Below are positions 1 through 7,158 of a stretch of DNA of 64,000 nucleotides, piece after piece; within the stretch, counting starts at the first letter, position 1, and every line of letters begins with the position of its first letter. The translations under genes were made by a program, and so were the position numbers. The notes beneath the pieces are model-generated. The model saw only the letters and a program-made list of their open reading frames with translations, searched no databases and had not been told where the DNA came from. This stretch comes from Micromonospora sp. NBC_00421. GTDB lineage: Bacteria; Actinomycetota; Actinomycetes; Mycobacteriales; Micromonosporaceae. The stretch covers positions 6,499,001-6,563,000 of the forward strand of contig NZ_CP107929.1 in assembly GCF_036017915.1 (NCBI RefSeq). Reading direction: 5' to 3'.

Positions 1-1
1 G

Positions 2-538
2 CCGCTGGAGGAGCCCCTGGTCGCGGTGCTGCGCCGCAACAGGCTGACCCACCGCGACGACCCGGTCTTCATCCAGTCCTTCGAGACCGCCAACCTGCGC
101 AAGCTCGACCGGATGACCGACGTGCCACTGGTCCAGCTCCTCGACGCCACCGGCCGGCCCTACGACTTCACCGTCGCCGGTGACCCTCGCACCTACCAGG
201 ACCTGGCGACCGCCGCCGGCCTGCGCGGGATCGCCGGGTACGCCGACGGGGTCGGGCTGAACAAGAACCTGATCGTCCCCCGGGACGCCACCGGCAAGCT
301 GCTCGCCCCGACCACGGTGATCCGCGACGCGCACCGGCACCGGCTGGTGGTGCACGCCTGGACGTTCCGCGCCGAGAACCAGTTCCTCCCGGTCGACTTC
401 CGGATCGGCACCGACCCGAACGCCCGGGGCGACATCACCGCCGAGTACGAACTCTTCCTCGGCCTCGGCCTGGACGGCGTCTTCGCCGACCAGCCCGACA
501 CCGCCGTCGCCGCCCGCGCCGGCCTCCCCACCCGCTGA
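2..538 (+). CDS. glpQ: Glycerophosphodiester phosphodiesterase, C-terminal part (cut by window edge)
   Basis: The reading frame is open from the left edge, so only the last ~179 residues are present. The family hydrolyses glycerophosphodiesters to glycerol-3-phosphate and an alcohol, and is usually secreted or periplasm-like. The fragment has the C-terminal half of a GDPD TIM barrel: a VVHAWTFRAEN strand, then an acidic stretch and a closing GLDGVFADQPDTA segment, which in this family is the conserved G-x-x-G-x-x-(S/A)D-x-P-D motif. The catalytic N-terminal residues lie outside the window, so activity cannot be judged. The stop codon sits at the start of a degenerate tandem repeat. Confidence rests on the C-terminal motifs only. 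Confidence 0.8.
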   Translation, partial: PLEEPLVAVLRRNRLTHRDDPVFIQSFETANLRKLDRMTDVPLVQLLDATGRPYDFTVAGDPRTYQDLATAAGLRGIAGYADGVGLNKNLIVPRDATGKLLAPTTVIRDAHRHRLVVHAWTFRAENQFLPVDFRIGTDPNARGDITAEYELFLGLGLDGVFADQPDTAVAARAGLPTR

Positions 539-638
539 CCCTTACCCGCTGATCCCTACGCCTGTTGACCCCCGCGCCTGTTGACCCCCGCGCCTGCTGA
601 TCCCGCGCCCGCTGACCCCGTGCCTGCTGATCCCGCGC
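531..638. repeat. Degenerate 15-16 bp tandem repeat after the phosphodiesterase gene
   Basis: About six imperfect units of the type CCTGTTGACCCCCGCG follow one another and include the stop codon of the upstream gene. The units vary at several positions, so this looks like an old local slippage array and not a CRISPR or a regulatory site. The 421-bp gap from 539 to 959 holds this array, a dispersed motif at 749-785 and a 35-bp duplication at 802-871. I see no gene in it. Confidence 0.6.
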
Positions 639-748
639 CCTGCGTGATCGACTGACCGGGTCCCCGGGCGAGGGTGGGGGTGGGCTCCAACGGGGTGGGC
701 CACGCGGTTTCGGCCGGGCACGGCGAGGCGGTCACCGCCTGCGACACC

Positions 749-785
749 TATAGCCATGCGGCCCCTTTCGACCTGATGACGTAAA
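749..785 (-). repeat. Dispersed ~36-bp motif, copy A (ACGTCATCAGGTC core)
   Basis: Read on the minus strand this stretch contains ACGTCATCAGGTCGAAAGG and then a GC-rich piece ending in CTATA. Nearly the same series (ACGTCATCAGGTCCAAAGG, ending CTATG) occurs on the plus strand at 2878-2914. An ATG-led minus-strand frame starts beside the motif, but it runs into the tandem repeat and gives no convincing protein. Function unknown. Confidence 0.5.
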
Positions 786-801
786 CGATTCAGCCGGTGG
801 C

Positions 802-871
802 GGTTTATGCGTACCCGTCGGGGGACGCCGGTGGCGGGTCTATGCGTATCCGCCGGGGGACGCCGGTCGTG
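802..871. repeat. 35-bp direct repeat, two copies
   Basis: Two adjacent 35-bp copies (802-836 and 837-871) share TATGCGTA, GGGGGACGCCGG and flanking bases with only a few changes. They lie about 90 bp upstream of the DUF6817-like gene, so a role in its promoter is possible, but no clear -35/-10 pair was found. Confidence 0.6.
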
Positions 872-959
872 ACCGGTGTGCGGCGTACCGATGGTGGTGT
901 GATTTTTGCCCTTGGCCCGGGGGCGGCGGGTTTCGGTGGTCGATACCTACAGTCGGGGC

Positions 960-1493
960 ATGGGGACCGACGACGGGGTGCGGGGCTGGCTCCGCCGGCA
1001 CGGCGCCGAGCAGATCGCGCATCCCGGCGGCACCCTCTACGCCCACCTGTGCCGGGTCGGCGACCGGCTCGCCGCGCTCGGCTGCGCCCATGACGTGCAG
1101 GCCGCCGGCCTGGCCCACGCCGCCTACGGCACCGACGGCTTCGACCTCGCACTGCTCGACCGGGCCGACCGTGCGGTGCTGCGGGACCTCGTAGGTTCCG
1201 AGGCCGAGGAGATCGTCTATCTGTACGGCGCCTGCGACCGCAAGCGCAGCTGGCGGAAACTGGCAGAAACCGGCCAGGTGTTCGACCGCTTCACCGGGCA
1301 GGTGAGCACGCCGGACACGGCGCGGCTCAGGTCGTTCACGGACCTGAGCATCGTCAACGAACTGGATGTCGTCGAGCAGGATCCGACCGTGGCGGCACGG
1401 CACGGCGCGTACCTCCGGGAGCTGTTCGCCTCCTGGACCCCCCTCGCCTCCGCGCAGGTCAGCCGCGACGCGCAGCGGGTCCTGGGGTGGTGA
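960..1493 (+). CDS. DUF6817-like (HD-like helical) protein
   Basis: A 177-residue soluble protein. It resembles the DUF6817 family, seen in bacteria and eukaryotes, whose members look like degenerate HD-fold proteins: an N-terminal HPGGTLYAHLCRV segment supplies one His and a following HAAYGTDGF segment another. Substrate and pathway are unknown. The ATG at 960 was preferred over a TTG at 906 because the family similarity begins there, although the ribosome site is weak (TCGGGG). The stop overlaps the start region of the CoaD-like gene, which suggests co-translation. Family assignment is from memory of the motif pattern. Confidence 0.6.
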   Translation: MGTDDGVRGWLRRHGAEQIAHPGGTLYAHLCRVGDRLAALGCAHDVQAAGLAHAAYGTDGFDLALLDRADRAVLRDLVGSEAEEIVYLYGACDRKRSWRKLAETGQVFDRFTGQVSTPDTARLRSFTDLSIVNELDVVEQDPTVAARHGAYLRELFASWTPLASAQVSRDAQRVLGW

Positions 1494-1972
1494 CGCCCGG
1501 ACCATCGGCCGGGCCGCCGCCGACGGCAGGAAACCCCGCTCGGGTACGCGTGCGCGCCGTCTATCCCGGCAGCTTCGACCCCTTCACCCCCGGGCATCTG
1601 GACGTGGTGGACCGGGCCCGCGCCCTCTTCGACGAGGTGGTCGTACTCGTCGCGATGAACAGCAGCAAGAATCCGGACGTCGACGAAGGGGAGCGGGCCG
1701 CCGCCGTCCGGGCCGGTCTGCCGGCCGGATGGTCCTCCGTCACCGTCGTCGCCTGGCGCGGTCTGACCTCCGCCTACTGCCTCGGCCACGGGGTGGGGGT
1801 GATCGTCCGGGGCGTGCGGAACACCACCGACCTTCAGGCCGAATGCCGGCTCGCCGCGATGAACCAGTCGCTGGGCGTCCCCACGGTGTTCCTGCCCGCC
1901 CAGCCCGAACTGGCGGCGATGTCGTCGACCGCCGTACGCACGCTGGGCAGACTGCCACCGCGCTGGGCGTAA
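1487..1972 (+). CDS. CoaD-like nucleotidyltransferase (phosphopantetheine adenylyltransferase family)
   Basis: A 161-residue protein of the cytidylyltransferase-like Rossmann superfamily. It has the signature YPGSFDPFTPGHLDVVDRA (the T-x-G-H nucleotide-binding motif) near residue 26. It also has VRGVRNTTDL near residue 107 and a late SSTAVR motif, both typical of CoaD, which makes dephospho-CoA from phosphopantetheine and ATP. It departs from true CoaD: the D-F-x-Y-E segment is DLQAE here, and the C-terminus ends soon after SSTAVR. It may be a paralogue with another substrate. Starts at GTG 1487 or 1490 overlap the upstream stop, so the first ~20 residues are uncertain. Confidence 0.7.
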   Translation: MVTPGPSAGPPPTAGNPARVRVRAVYPGSFDPFTPGHLDVVDRARALFDEVVVLVAMNSSKNPDVDEGERAAAVRAGLPAGWSSVTVVAWRGLTSAYCLGHGVGVIVRGVRNTTDLQAECRLAAMNQSLGVPTVFLPAQPELAAMSSTAVRTLGRLPPRWA

Positions 1973-2002
1973 CGCGGACGCGCGGGTGGTTCGGGTCGTC
2001 GG

Positions 2003-2066
2003 ATTGTGGAGAGTTCTTGTCGCCAGGGCCGCCAGGGCCGCCAGGGCCGCAATAACTCTCCACAAT
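2003..2066. repeat. Large palindrome with a triplicated loop sequence
   Basis: ATTGTGGAGAGTT (2003-2015) is perfectly complementary to 2054-2066. The stem extends to 2019/2050 with one mismatch. The ~30-nt loop holds three copies of a CGCCAGGGC unit. It lies 30 bp past the CoaD-like gene. It could act as a transcription terminator, or be a short dispersed palindromic element like the others in this window. There is no T tract after it. Confidence 0.7.
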
Positions 2067-2209
2067 GGCCGAGGTTGGACGGTCGCCGAGCAGGTCGGCC
2101 CACCATTCGGGAACTGATCGAGCTGGTGGGGGCGCGCTCGGGCGGTCAACGGAGCAGGATGGTCGTGACGCGGGCATGGGCCGCGCCGGGTCTGGCTGCT
2201 GCGGGGTGG

Positions 2210-2728
2210 TCAGCGGGTACGGGGTGGCGTGGCCGACGGGTGATCGAGGTCGTCGCGCAGTGCCTGGAGCCGGTCGCGGCAGCGCAGGATGAGGCCGGTG
2301 ATCTCGTCGAAGGTCGCCGCATCGACGCGGTTTCCGTCGAGCCACAGCGCGCGTACGGCCGTCCGGCTCTGCACGAGGTACGTCGCGGCAGCCTCGACCA
2401 GCCCGACGAACTCGGTACGGTGCTCCGGGGCGGCCTGCCGGGCGTGGCGTCGTGCCGCCTGCACCGGCTCACCGGGAGCGGTGAAGATCGTGGCGAGGCT
2501 GCCACCGTCGGCCCAATCAGCCCGATCAGCCCGATCAGCCCGATCAGCCTGGTTGGCCAAGTCGCCCCGGTCGCCCCGGTTGGCCTGGTCGCCCCGGTCG
2601 CCCCGGTTGGCCTGGTCAGCCCGGTTGGCGCTGTCGGCACCGATGCCGGCCAGCACGTACTCAAGTTCGGTTGCGGCCAGAGTCAGCCTGCCGACGGCCA
2701 GGACCGTCCCATCGGTGAGTCGCCGCAT
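2210..2728 (-). CDS. Hypothetical protein with N-R-G-D / R-A-D repeats
   Basis: I do not recognise this 172-residue protein. It has an N-terminal helical part (LTLAATELEYVLAGIGAD), then a low-complexity block at about residues 35-75 built from repeats such as ANRGDRGDQ and RADRADRAD. A C-terminal helical region follows (VEAAATYLVQSRTAVRALWL, then a DEITGLILRCRDRLQALRDD segment). The flanking parts look like genuine protein, and the plus-strand frames across the region are less coherent. A fair ribosome site (AGGGTG) precedes the ATG. The repeats are mirrored in DNA as short tandem units at 2517-2640, prone to slippage. Confidence 0.55.
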   Translation of the reverse strand: MRRLTDGTVLAVGRLTLAATELEYVLAGIGADSANRADQANRGDRGDQANRGDRGDLANQADRADRADRADWADGGSLATIFTAPGEPVQAARRHARQAAPEHRTEFVGLVEAAATYLVQSRTAVRALWLDGNRVDAATFDEITGLILRCRDRLQALRDDLDHPSATPPRTR

Positions 2729-2877
2729 CGGCTCACCCTAACGGAGCGGACCTCACGTCATGCCCCACCAGGCCGCGCAGCCCGAGGGGCCCGGCGGAGG
2801 GGCTCAGGACGATGGGGTGGACGGGAGAACGCCGGCCGGCACCGCTTCCGCAGCCCTCCCGCGGATCGGCTGATCCG

Positions 2878-2914
2878 TTGACGTCATCAGGTCCAAAGGA
2901 TCTGCGTGCACTAT
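2878..2914 (+). repeat. Dispersed ~36-bp motif, copy B (ACGTCATCAGGTC core)
   Basis: Plus-strand counterpart of the motif at 749-785: TTGACGTCATCAGGTCCAAA, then a spaced CTATG. The second copy makes chance similarity unlikely. It lies in the 263-bp gap between two minus-strand genes. No coding region follows it on the plus strand. Confidence 0.5.
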
Positions 2915-2991
2915 GTGTCGCCGGTCCGGGCAACCTCTGATCGTGGACGCCGCCACGGCCGCACGCACCCCACCGGGTTGCCGCGCGGCCG

Positions 2992-3222
2992 TTACCGCGT
3001 CGAGGTCTGGGCGACGTAGGTGCCACGGCCGGGCTGACCGGTGATCAGCTCGCGGTCGTGCAGCAGTGAGAGCGCGCGCGAGGCGGTGTTCATGTGCACC
3101 TGGTACGCCTCGGCAAGCTCGCGGGTGGACGGCAGTTTGTCGCCGGGTTTGAGTTCACCGCTCTTGATCTTCGCGGTGAGTTCATTGGCGATCTGGCGGT
3201 ATGGGGCTTCAGCTGTGGGCAT
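2992..3222 (-). CDS. Short GntR-family transcriptional regulator (DNA-binding domain only)
   Basis: A 76-residue protein that is essentially just the GntR winged helix: an APYRQIANELTAKIKSGEL helix, the LPSTRELAEAYQVHMNTASRA recognition region and the ITGQPGRGTYVA wing. No effector-binding domain follows, and the frame ends right after the wing. Such minimal GntR proteins exist in actinobacteria. It may dimerise through the winged helix or act with a partner. The ATG at 3222 was chosen because GGAG lies seven bases upstream and the homology starts there; the longer frame to 3285 adds unrelated residues. It is probably autoregulated through the inverted repeat at 3319-3342. Confidence 0.85.
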   Translation of the reverse strand: MPTAEAPYRQIANELTAKIKSGELKPGDKLPSTRELAEAYQVHMNTASRALSLLHDRELITGQPGRGTYVAQTSTR

Positions 3223-3318
3223 GGTGAGACTCCGGTTGGTTCGGCGTCTCTGATCATGCCGGGCCTGCACCAGTAACTGCAACAAGCTGTCGTGTCGCGT
3301 GAACAGAGGGTCGACCTA

Positions 3319-3342
3319 CACAAACATTTTGGGTATGTTGTG
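3319..3342. promoter_or_regulatory. Candidate operator for the small GntR regulator
   Basis: CACAAACAT (3319-3327) and ATGTTGTG (3335-3342) form an almost perfect inverted repeat around TTTGGGT. The stretch is strikingly AT-rich for this genome and lies about 100 bp upstream of the GntR start. GntR proteins bind such short dyads. The link is inferred from position only. Confidence 0.4.
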
Positions 3343-3520
3343 GATGTCCGGTTCCGGTTGGTTCGGCAAACCTCGGGGGCGGACACCAAGGGTTGGCTTC
3401 GGGGCCGTACCGCCGCCCAGGGCTGCGGTCCCGAGGTCGGGTGACCCGGCCCGCGTCCCCTATCGGCGGGCCGGGTCGCCTTCCACCGCAGCGACCCGAC
3501 CCGACCCCGGAAGGTGACCC

Positions 3521-3892
3521 ATGCGCATCCTGCTGTCCCTGTTCCGCAGCCTCTGGCCCGGCCGTCCGGGCCGCAGTCCCTGGCCAGGCCGTTCGGGCAA
3601 CTGCCTCTGGCGTCGCCGGGCGGAACGACGTCGGCCGCAGCGCCCGCCCAACGGTGGGTGGTACCGCTCGGAGGTGTGTCGGCCGCTGACCGCCCGGCAG
3701 GTCCAGGAACGACAGTTCGGCCTGGTCAAGCGGGGACTCGACCCGGTGGAAGTGGACGCCTTCCTGCACCGGGTGGCCGCCGACCTGGCGAAGACCCGGC
3801 GTGATCTGGCCATCGTCCGGGAGGAAAACCAGCGGATCAAGAGCGCCCTGCGCTCCTGGCGCACCCACTTCACCTCGGACGTGCGCTGGTGA
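3521..3892 (+). CDS. DivIVA-domain protein
   Basis: A 123-residue protein. After an Arg/Pro-rich N-terminus (about residues 1-50) comes a short DivIVA-type segment: LTARQVQERQFGLVKRGLD, then PVEVDAFLHRVA and a coiled-coil-prone LAKTRRDLAIVREENQRIKS helix. DivIVA domains target proteins to curved membrane at poles or septa, and actinobacteria often have several small ones of unknown role. It is much shorter than Wag31/DivIVA itself, so a polar-growth function cannot be assumed. A strong ribosome site (GGAAGGTGA) precedes the ATG. It overlaps the next gene by four bases (GTGA), indicating coupling. Confidence 0.8.
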   Translation: MRILLSLFRSLWPGRPGRSPWPGRSGNCLWRRRAERRRPQRPPNGGWYRSEVCRPLTARQVQERQFGLVKRGLDPVEVDAFLHRVAADLAKTRRDLAIVREENQRIKSALRSWRTHFTSDVRW

Positions 3893-4149
3893 GCCGGGAG
3901 CGGTTCGTCGTACACCTGCCGGTTGTCGCCGAGGATCTGGTCGCCGCGCGGGGATTCGCCCGGGTGGTCACCCGGGCGCTCGGGTTCCTGGCCGATGTCG
4001 ACCGGGGCGGTACCACCGTGTCCCGGGAGGACGAGCAGTCCGTACGCCACTGGGTCTACTGCGACCGGCGACTGGCGGGCGGCCGGCGTTGTTCGCGCCC
4101 GGCCGACCACGACGGCGGCTGCGACCCGCCGACGAGGGCCGACCCGTGA
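3889..4149 (+). CDS. Hypothetical small protein coupled to the DivIVA-domain gene
   Basis: An 86-residue protein of unknown function. The GTG start overlaps the upstream stop (GTGA). The C-terminal half holds Cys and His in a spaced pattern (YCDRRL..RRCSRPADHDGGC), which might bind a metal, but no named family is recognised. Its job is presumably tied to the DivIVA-domain protein encoded just before it. Confidence 0.6.
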   Translation: MSRERFVVHLPVVAEDLVAARGFARVVTRALGFLADVDRGGTTVSREDEQSVRHWVYCDRRLAGGRRCSRPADHDGGCDPPTRADP

Positions 4150-4345
4150 GTCGGGCAGCGGGCACCGCGGCGATCGGCCGGGCGGCAACGGTGGCGCAGC
4201 GGTGGCGGGGGGCGACACCCGGGCCGGGCGGGTGATGGGGGTGAGCGCCACCCGGCACCAGGTGACACGCCGGGTCGTCGTGACGACTGTTAACACCGGC
4301 CACCCGGTACGTGTCACTTGTGTGTCGTCGCCACATAGCCCGTGG

Positions 4346-4355
4346 GTGACGTCAC
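4346..4355. promoter_or_regulatory. Perfect GTGACGTCAC palindrome upstream of the ABC importer operon
   Basis: A 10-bp perfect palindrome lies 47 bp before the substrate-binding protein start, in an otherwise gene-free 253-bp region (4150-4402). It could be an operator for the operon. No convincing -35/-10 pair could be placed around it, so the call is tentative. Confidence 0.25.
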
Positions 4356-4402
4356 TTCTAGCGTGAGCCGTCACAAGCTTCCTGTCCTCACCTGGAGTCG
4401 CG

Positions 4403-5608
4403 ATGACGGTCCGGCACACCCGGCGGGCGTTCCTCTCCGCCGCCACGATGATGGCCGCGGCGCTCGCCGCCACCGCCTGCGGCAGCCCGCAGGACACCGC
4501 CTCCGGCGGCGGTGACTCGGCCGCCCCGGTCAAGGTCGGCCTGGTCTACTCCCAGTCCGGTGCCCTGGCCAGCTACGGAAAGCAGTACGTCGAGGGTTTC
4601 AAGGCGGGCCTCGACTTCGCCACCAGGGGCACCGGCAGGGTCGGTGACCGCACCGTCGAGCTGACCGAGGTCGACGACGCCGGTGACCCGGCCAAGGCGG
4701 TCTCCGCCGCCAAGGATCTGATCGGCAAGGGCACGAAGATCATCGCCGGGTCGACGGCGTCCGGGGTGGCGCTCCAGGTCGCCCCGATCGCCGCCCAGAA
4801 CAAGGTCCTGTTCATCTCCGGCCCGGCCGCCACCGACGCGGTCACCGGCGCCAACAGGTACACGTTCCGCTCCGGCCGGCAGTCCTACCAGGACGTGGTG
4901 ACCGCTAAGTCGTTCATCGGCGACCCGACCGGCAAGAAGGTCGTCGTGTTCGCCCAGGACGGCGCGTTCGGCGACGCCAACGAGGCCGCCGTCAAGGCGG
5001 TCATCGGTGGGGCGGGCGCCACCGTCAGCAGCGTCCGGGCCCCGGCCAGCGCCAGCGAGTTCACCCCGTTCGCCAGCCAGATCAAGGCCGCCAGGCCGGA
5101 CCTGCTCTTCGTCGCCTGGGCGGGCACCACCGCACCGGCCATGTGGCAGACCCTCGACCAGCAGGGCGTGCTCGCCTCCACCACGGTCGTCACCGGGCTG
5201 GACATCCGCGCCTCCTGGCCGACCTTCGGCGCGGCCGGCAGCAAGATCTCGTTCCTGTCGCACTACTTCGACGGGGCCAGCGACACCGAGGCCGCCAAGG
5301 CCGCCAAGGCGAAGATCCCCGGCGGGACGCTCGACCTGTTCCACCCCGACGGTTTCGCCGCCGCGCAGATGGTCGTCCGGGCCGCCCAGGAGGGTGGGGA
5401 CGACGTCGACAAGATGGTCACCGCCCTCGAAGGCTGGACGTTCGACGGGGTGAAGGGCCCGATGACCATCCGCGCCGACGACCACGCCCTGCTCCAGCCG
5501 ATGTACCAGGCCAAGCTCACCGGCAGCGGCACCGCGTTCACCGCCGCCGCGCAGAAGACCCTGACCGGGGACGAGACCGCGCCGCCGGTCACCCCGATGA
5601 AGGGCTGA
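4403..5608 (+). CDS. Branched-chain amino acid/urea-type ABC importer, substrate-binding lipoprotein
   Basis: A 401-residue periplasmic-binding-type lipoprotein of the LivK/Peripla_BP_6 class. The N-terminus has a twin-arginine-like HTRRAFLSA motif and a lipobox LAATAC with the modified Cys at residue 26, so it is probably exported folded and anchored outside. The mature part starts with VKVGLVYSQSGALASYGKQY, typical of type I binding proteins, and includes the GSTASGVALQVAPIAAQ hinge segment. It is the first gene of a five-gene operon with both ATPases and both permeases. The ligand may be an amino acid, urea or a related amide; the sequence alone does not settle this. GGAG precedes the ATG. 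Confidence 0.9.
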   Translation: MTVRHTRRAFLSAATMMAAALAATACGSPQDTASGGGDSAAPVKVGLVYSQSGALASYGKQYVEGFKAGLDFATRGTGRVGDRTVELTEVDDAGDPAKAVSAAKDLIGKGTKIIAGSTASGVALQVAPIAAQNKVLFISGPAATDAVTGANRYTFRSGRQSYQDVVTAKSFIGDPTGKKVVVFAQDGAFGDANEAAVKAVIGGAGATVSSVRAPASASEFTPFASQIKAARPDLLFVAWAGTTAPAMWQTLDQQGVLASTTVVTGLDIRASWPTFGAAGSKISFLSHYFDGASDTEAAKAAKAKIPGGTLDLFHPDGFAAAQMVVRAAQEGGDDVDKMVTALEGWTFDGVKGPMTIRADDHALLQPMYQAKLTGSGTAFTAAAQKTLTGDETAPPVTPMKG

Positions 5609-5611
5609 CCG

Positions 5612-6355
5612 GTGCTCGCCACCCGTGGTCTGACCTGGCGGATCGGTGAGGTCGCCATCGTCGACGACGTACACCTCGACCTGGCACCCGGGGAGTTCCT
5701 GGGCGTGATCGGGCCGAACGGCGCCGGCAAGACCTCCCTGTTCAACCTGATCACCGGCCTACGCCAGCCGACCGGCGGCCGGGTCCTGCTCGACGGCGAG
5801 GACGTCACCGCACTCCCACCGCACCGACGCGCCCGGCGCGGTCTGGGCCGTACCTTCCAGGCGTCCTCGGTCTTCGGGTCGCTCACCGTGCGGGAGAACG
5901 TCCGGCTGGCCGTACAGGCGTACCGGGGTGGCTCGATGAAGCTGTGGCGGCGGGCGGCGGCCGACCGGGAGGTGGCCGCCGCCGCCGACGCGGCGCTCGA
6001 CCGGGTCGGCCTGCACCACCGGGGTACGGCGCTGGCCGGCACCCTGGCCCACGGCGAGAAACGCAAGCTGGAGATCGCCCTGCTGCTCGCCGGGGAACCC
6101 CGGGTGATGCTGCTCGACGAGCCGATGGCCGGGGTCAGCGCCGAGAACGTCCCCGAACTGGTGGACGTGATCAGGTCGCTGACCGGCGACAGTGGCCGGT
6201 CGGTGCTGATGGTGGAGCACCACATGGACGTGATCCTGGAACTGGCCGACCGGATCGCCGTGATGCACCACGGCGCACTGCTCGCCTGCGACACCCCGCA
6301 GACCGTGATGGCCAACGCCACCGTCCAGGCGGCCTACCTGGGGGAGTCCCTGTGA
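5612..6355 (+). CDS. livG: ABC importer ATPase, LivG type
   Basis: A 247-residue ATP-binding subunit. It has Walker A GPNGAGKT (residues 34-41), the Q-loop in GRTFQ (Gln 83), the signature LAHGEKRKLEIA (around 145-156), Walker B VMLLDEP (165-171) and an H-switch in VEHHMD. The signature reads AHGEK instead of LSGGQ, which is usual for LivG. It powers import by the LivH/LivM-like permeases downstream together with the second ATPase. It starts at GTG three bases after the upstream stop. Its own stop overlaps a repeat (6352-6405). Confidence 0.9.
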   Translation: MLATRGLTWRIGEVAIVDDVHLDLAPGEFLGVIGPNGAGKTSLFNLITGLRQPTGGRVLLDGEDVTALPPHRRARRGLGRTFQASSVFGSLTVRENVRLAVQAYRGGSMKLWRRAAADREVAAAADAALDRVGLHHRGTALAGTLAHGEKRKLEIALLLAGEPRVMLLDEPMAGVSAENVPELVDVIRSLTGDSGRSVLMVEHHMDVILELADRIAVMHHGALLACDTPQTVMANATVQAAYLGESL

Positions 6356-6405
6356 GCGCGAGGAGTGAGCCGGTTTTGCGAGCCCCGCAGTCGCGAACGG
6401 AAGAC
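6352..6405 (+). repeat. Inter-gene repeat, GTGAGCGCGAGGAGTG family (single copy)
   Basis: This stretch begins GTGAGCGCGAGGAGTG and includes AGCCCCGCAGTCGCGAACG. The same parts build the three tandem copies at 51051-51229. It lies exactly at the stop of one ATPase gene and before the next. Its first GTG overlaps the stop as GTGA and stays open into the downstream gene, so it may alter that gene's N-terminus. Confidence 0.75.
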
Positions 6406-6411
6406 GGCGCG

Positions 6412-7158
6412 GTGACGTCGGTGCTGAGGGTGGAGGGGTTGTCGGTGCGGATCGCCGGGCTGCACATCCTCCAGGGGGTGTCGTTCACCGTCGCGCCGAC
6501 CGGGGTGACAGTGCTGCTCGGGCGCAACGGCGTCGGCAAGACCACCACGTTGCGCGCGGTCCTCGGGCTCACCCCCCGGGGCGGCGAGGTGCGCGGCACC
6601 GTCCGGACGGGCCAGCGGAGCCTGCTCGGGCGGCCCACCCACCGGCTGGTCCGCGACGGGCTCGGCTACGTGCCGGAGGACCGGGACGTCTTCGCCGGCC
6701 TCACCGTCGCCGAGAACCTGCGGCTCGCCGAACGACGCGGCACCACGCCCGCGTACGACCGGGTGTTCGCGCTCTTTCCGGAGCTGGACCGGCGCGGACG
6801 GCAACGGGCCGGTTCGCTCTCCGGCGGGCAGCAGCAGATGCTCGCCATCGGCCGGGTGCTGCTCAACGACAACCGGCTGCTGCTCGTCGACGAGCCGACC
6901 AAGGGGTTGGCGCCGAAGGTGGTGACCGAGGTGGCCGAGGTGCTGGAACGGGTCGCCGAGACCGTGCCGGTGCTGCTTGTGGAGCAGAACCTGGCGGTGG
7001 TGCGCCGGCTGGCCACCGACGCCGTGGTGCTCGCCGCCGGCCGGGTGGCCTGGGCCGGGGACGCGTCGGAACTGCTGCGGGAGACCGAGCTGACCCGCTC
7101 CCTGCTCGGCGTCGGCTCCGGCGGCCACGGCCCGAGTGAGACAAGGGTGCACCAGTGA
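6412..7158 (+). CDS. livF: ABC importer ATPase, LivF type
   Basis: A 248-residue second ATPase of the importer. It has Walker A GRNGVGKT (residues 37-44), signature LSGGQQQML, Walker B LLLVDEPTKGL and the H-loop replaced by Gln in LLVEQNLAV, all usual for LivF. The GTG at 6412 was chosen because LivF similarity starts there (VLRVEGLSVRIAG). An in-frame GTG at 6352 overlaps the upstream stop and would add ~20 residues encoded by the repeat. Ends in a GTGA overlap with the permease gene. Confidence 0.9.
   Translation: MTSVLRVEGLSVRIAGLHILQGVSFTVAPTGVTVLLGRNGVGKTTTLRAVLGLTPRGGEVRGTVRTGQRSLLGRPTHRLVRDGLGYVPEDRDVFAGLTVAENLRLAERRGTTPAYDRVFALFPELDRRGRQRAGSLSGGQQQMLAIGRVLLNDNRLLLVDEPTKGLAPKVVTEVAEVLERVAETVPVLLVEQNLAVVRRLATDAVVLAAGRVAWAGDASELLRETELTRSLLGVGSGGHGPSETRVHQ

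Noticed and set aside
542..757. Small minus-strand protein starting next to the dispersed motif
   Set aside because: The frame quickly enters the degenerate tandem repeat; no domain or homologous pattern visible.
2733..3026. Minus-strand 97-codon frame between the repeat protein and GntR
   Set aside because: Overlaps the GntR gene, Arg/Gly-rich and without a ribosome site.
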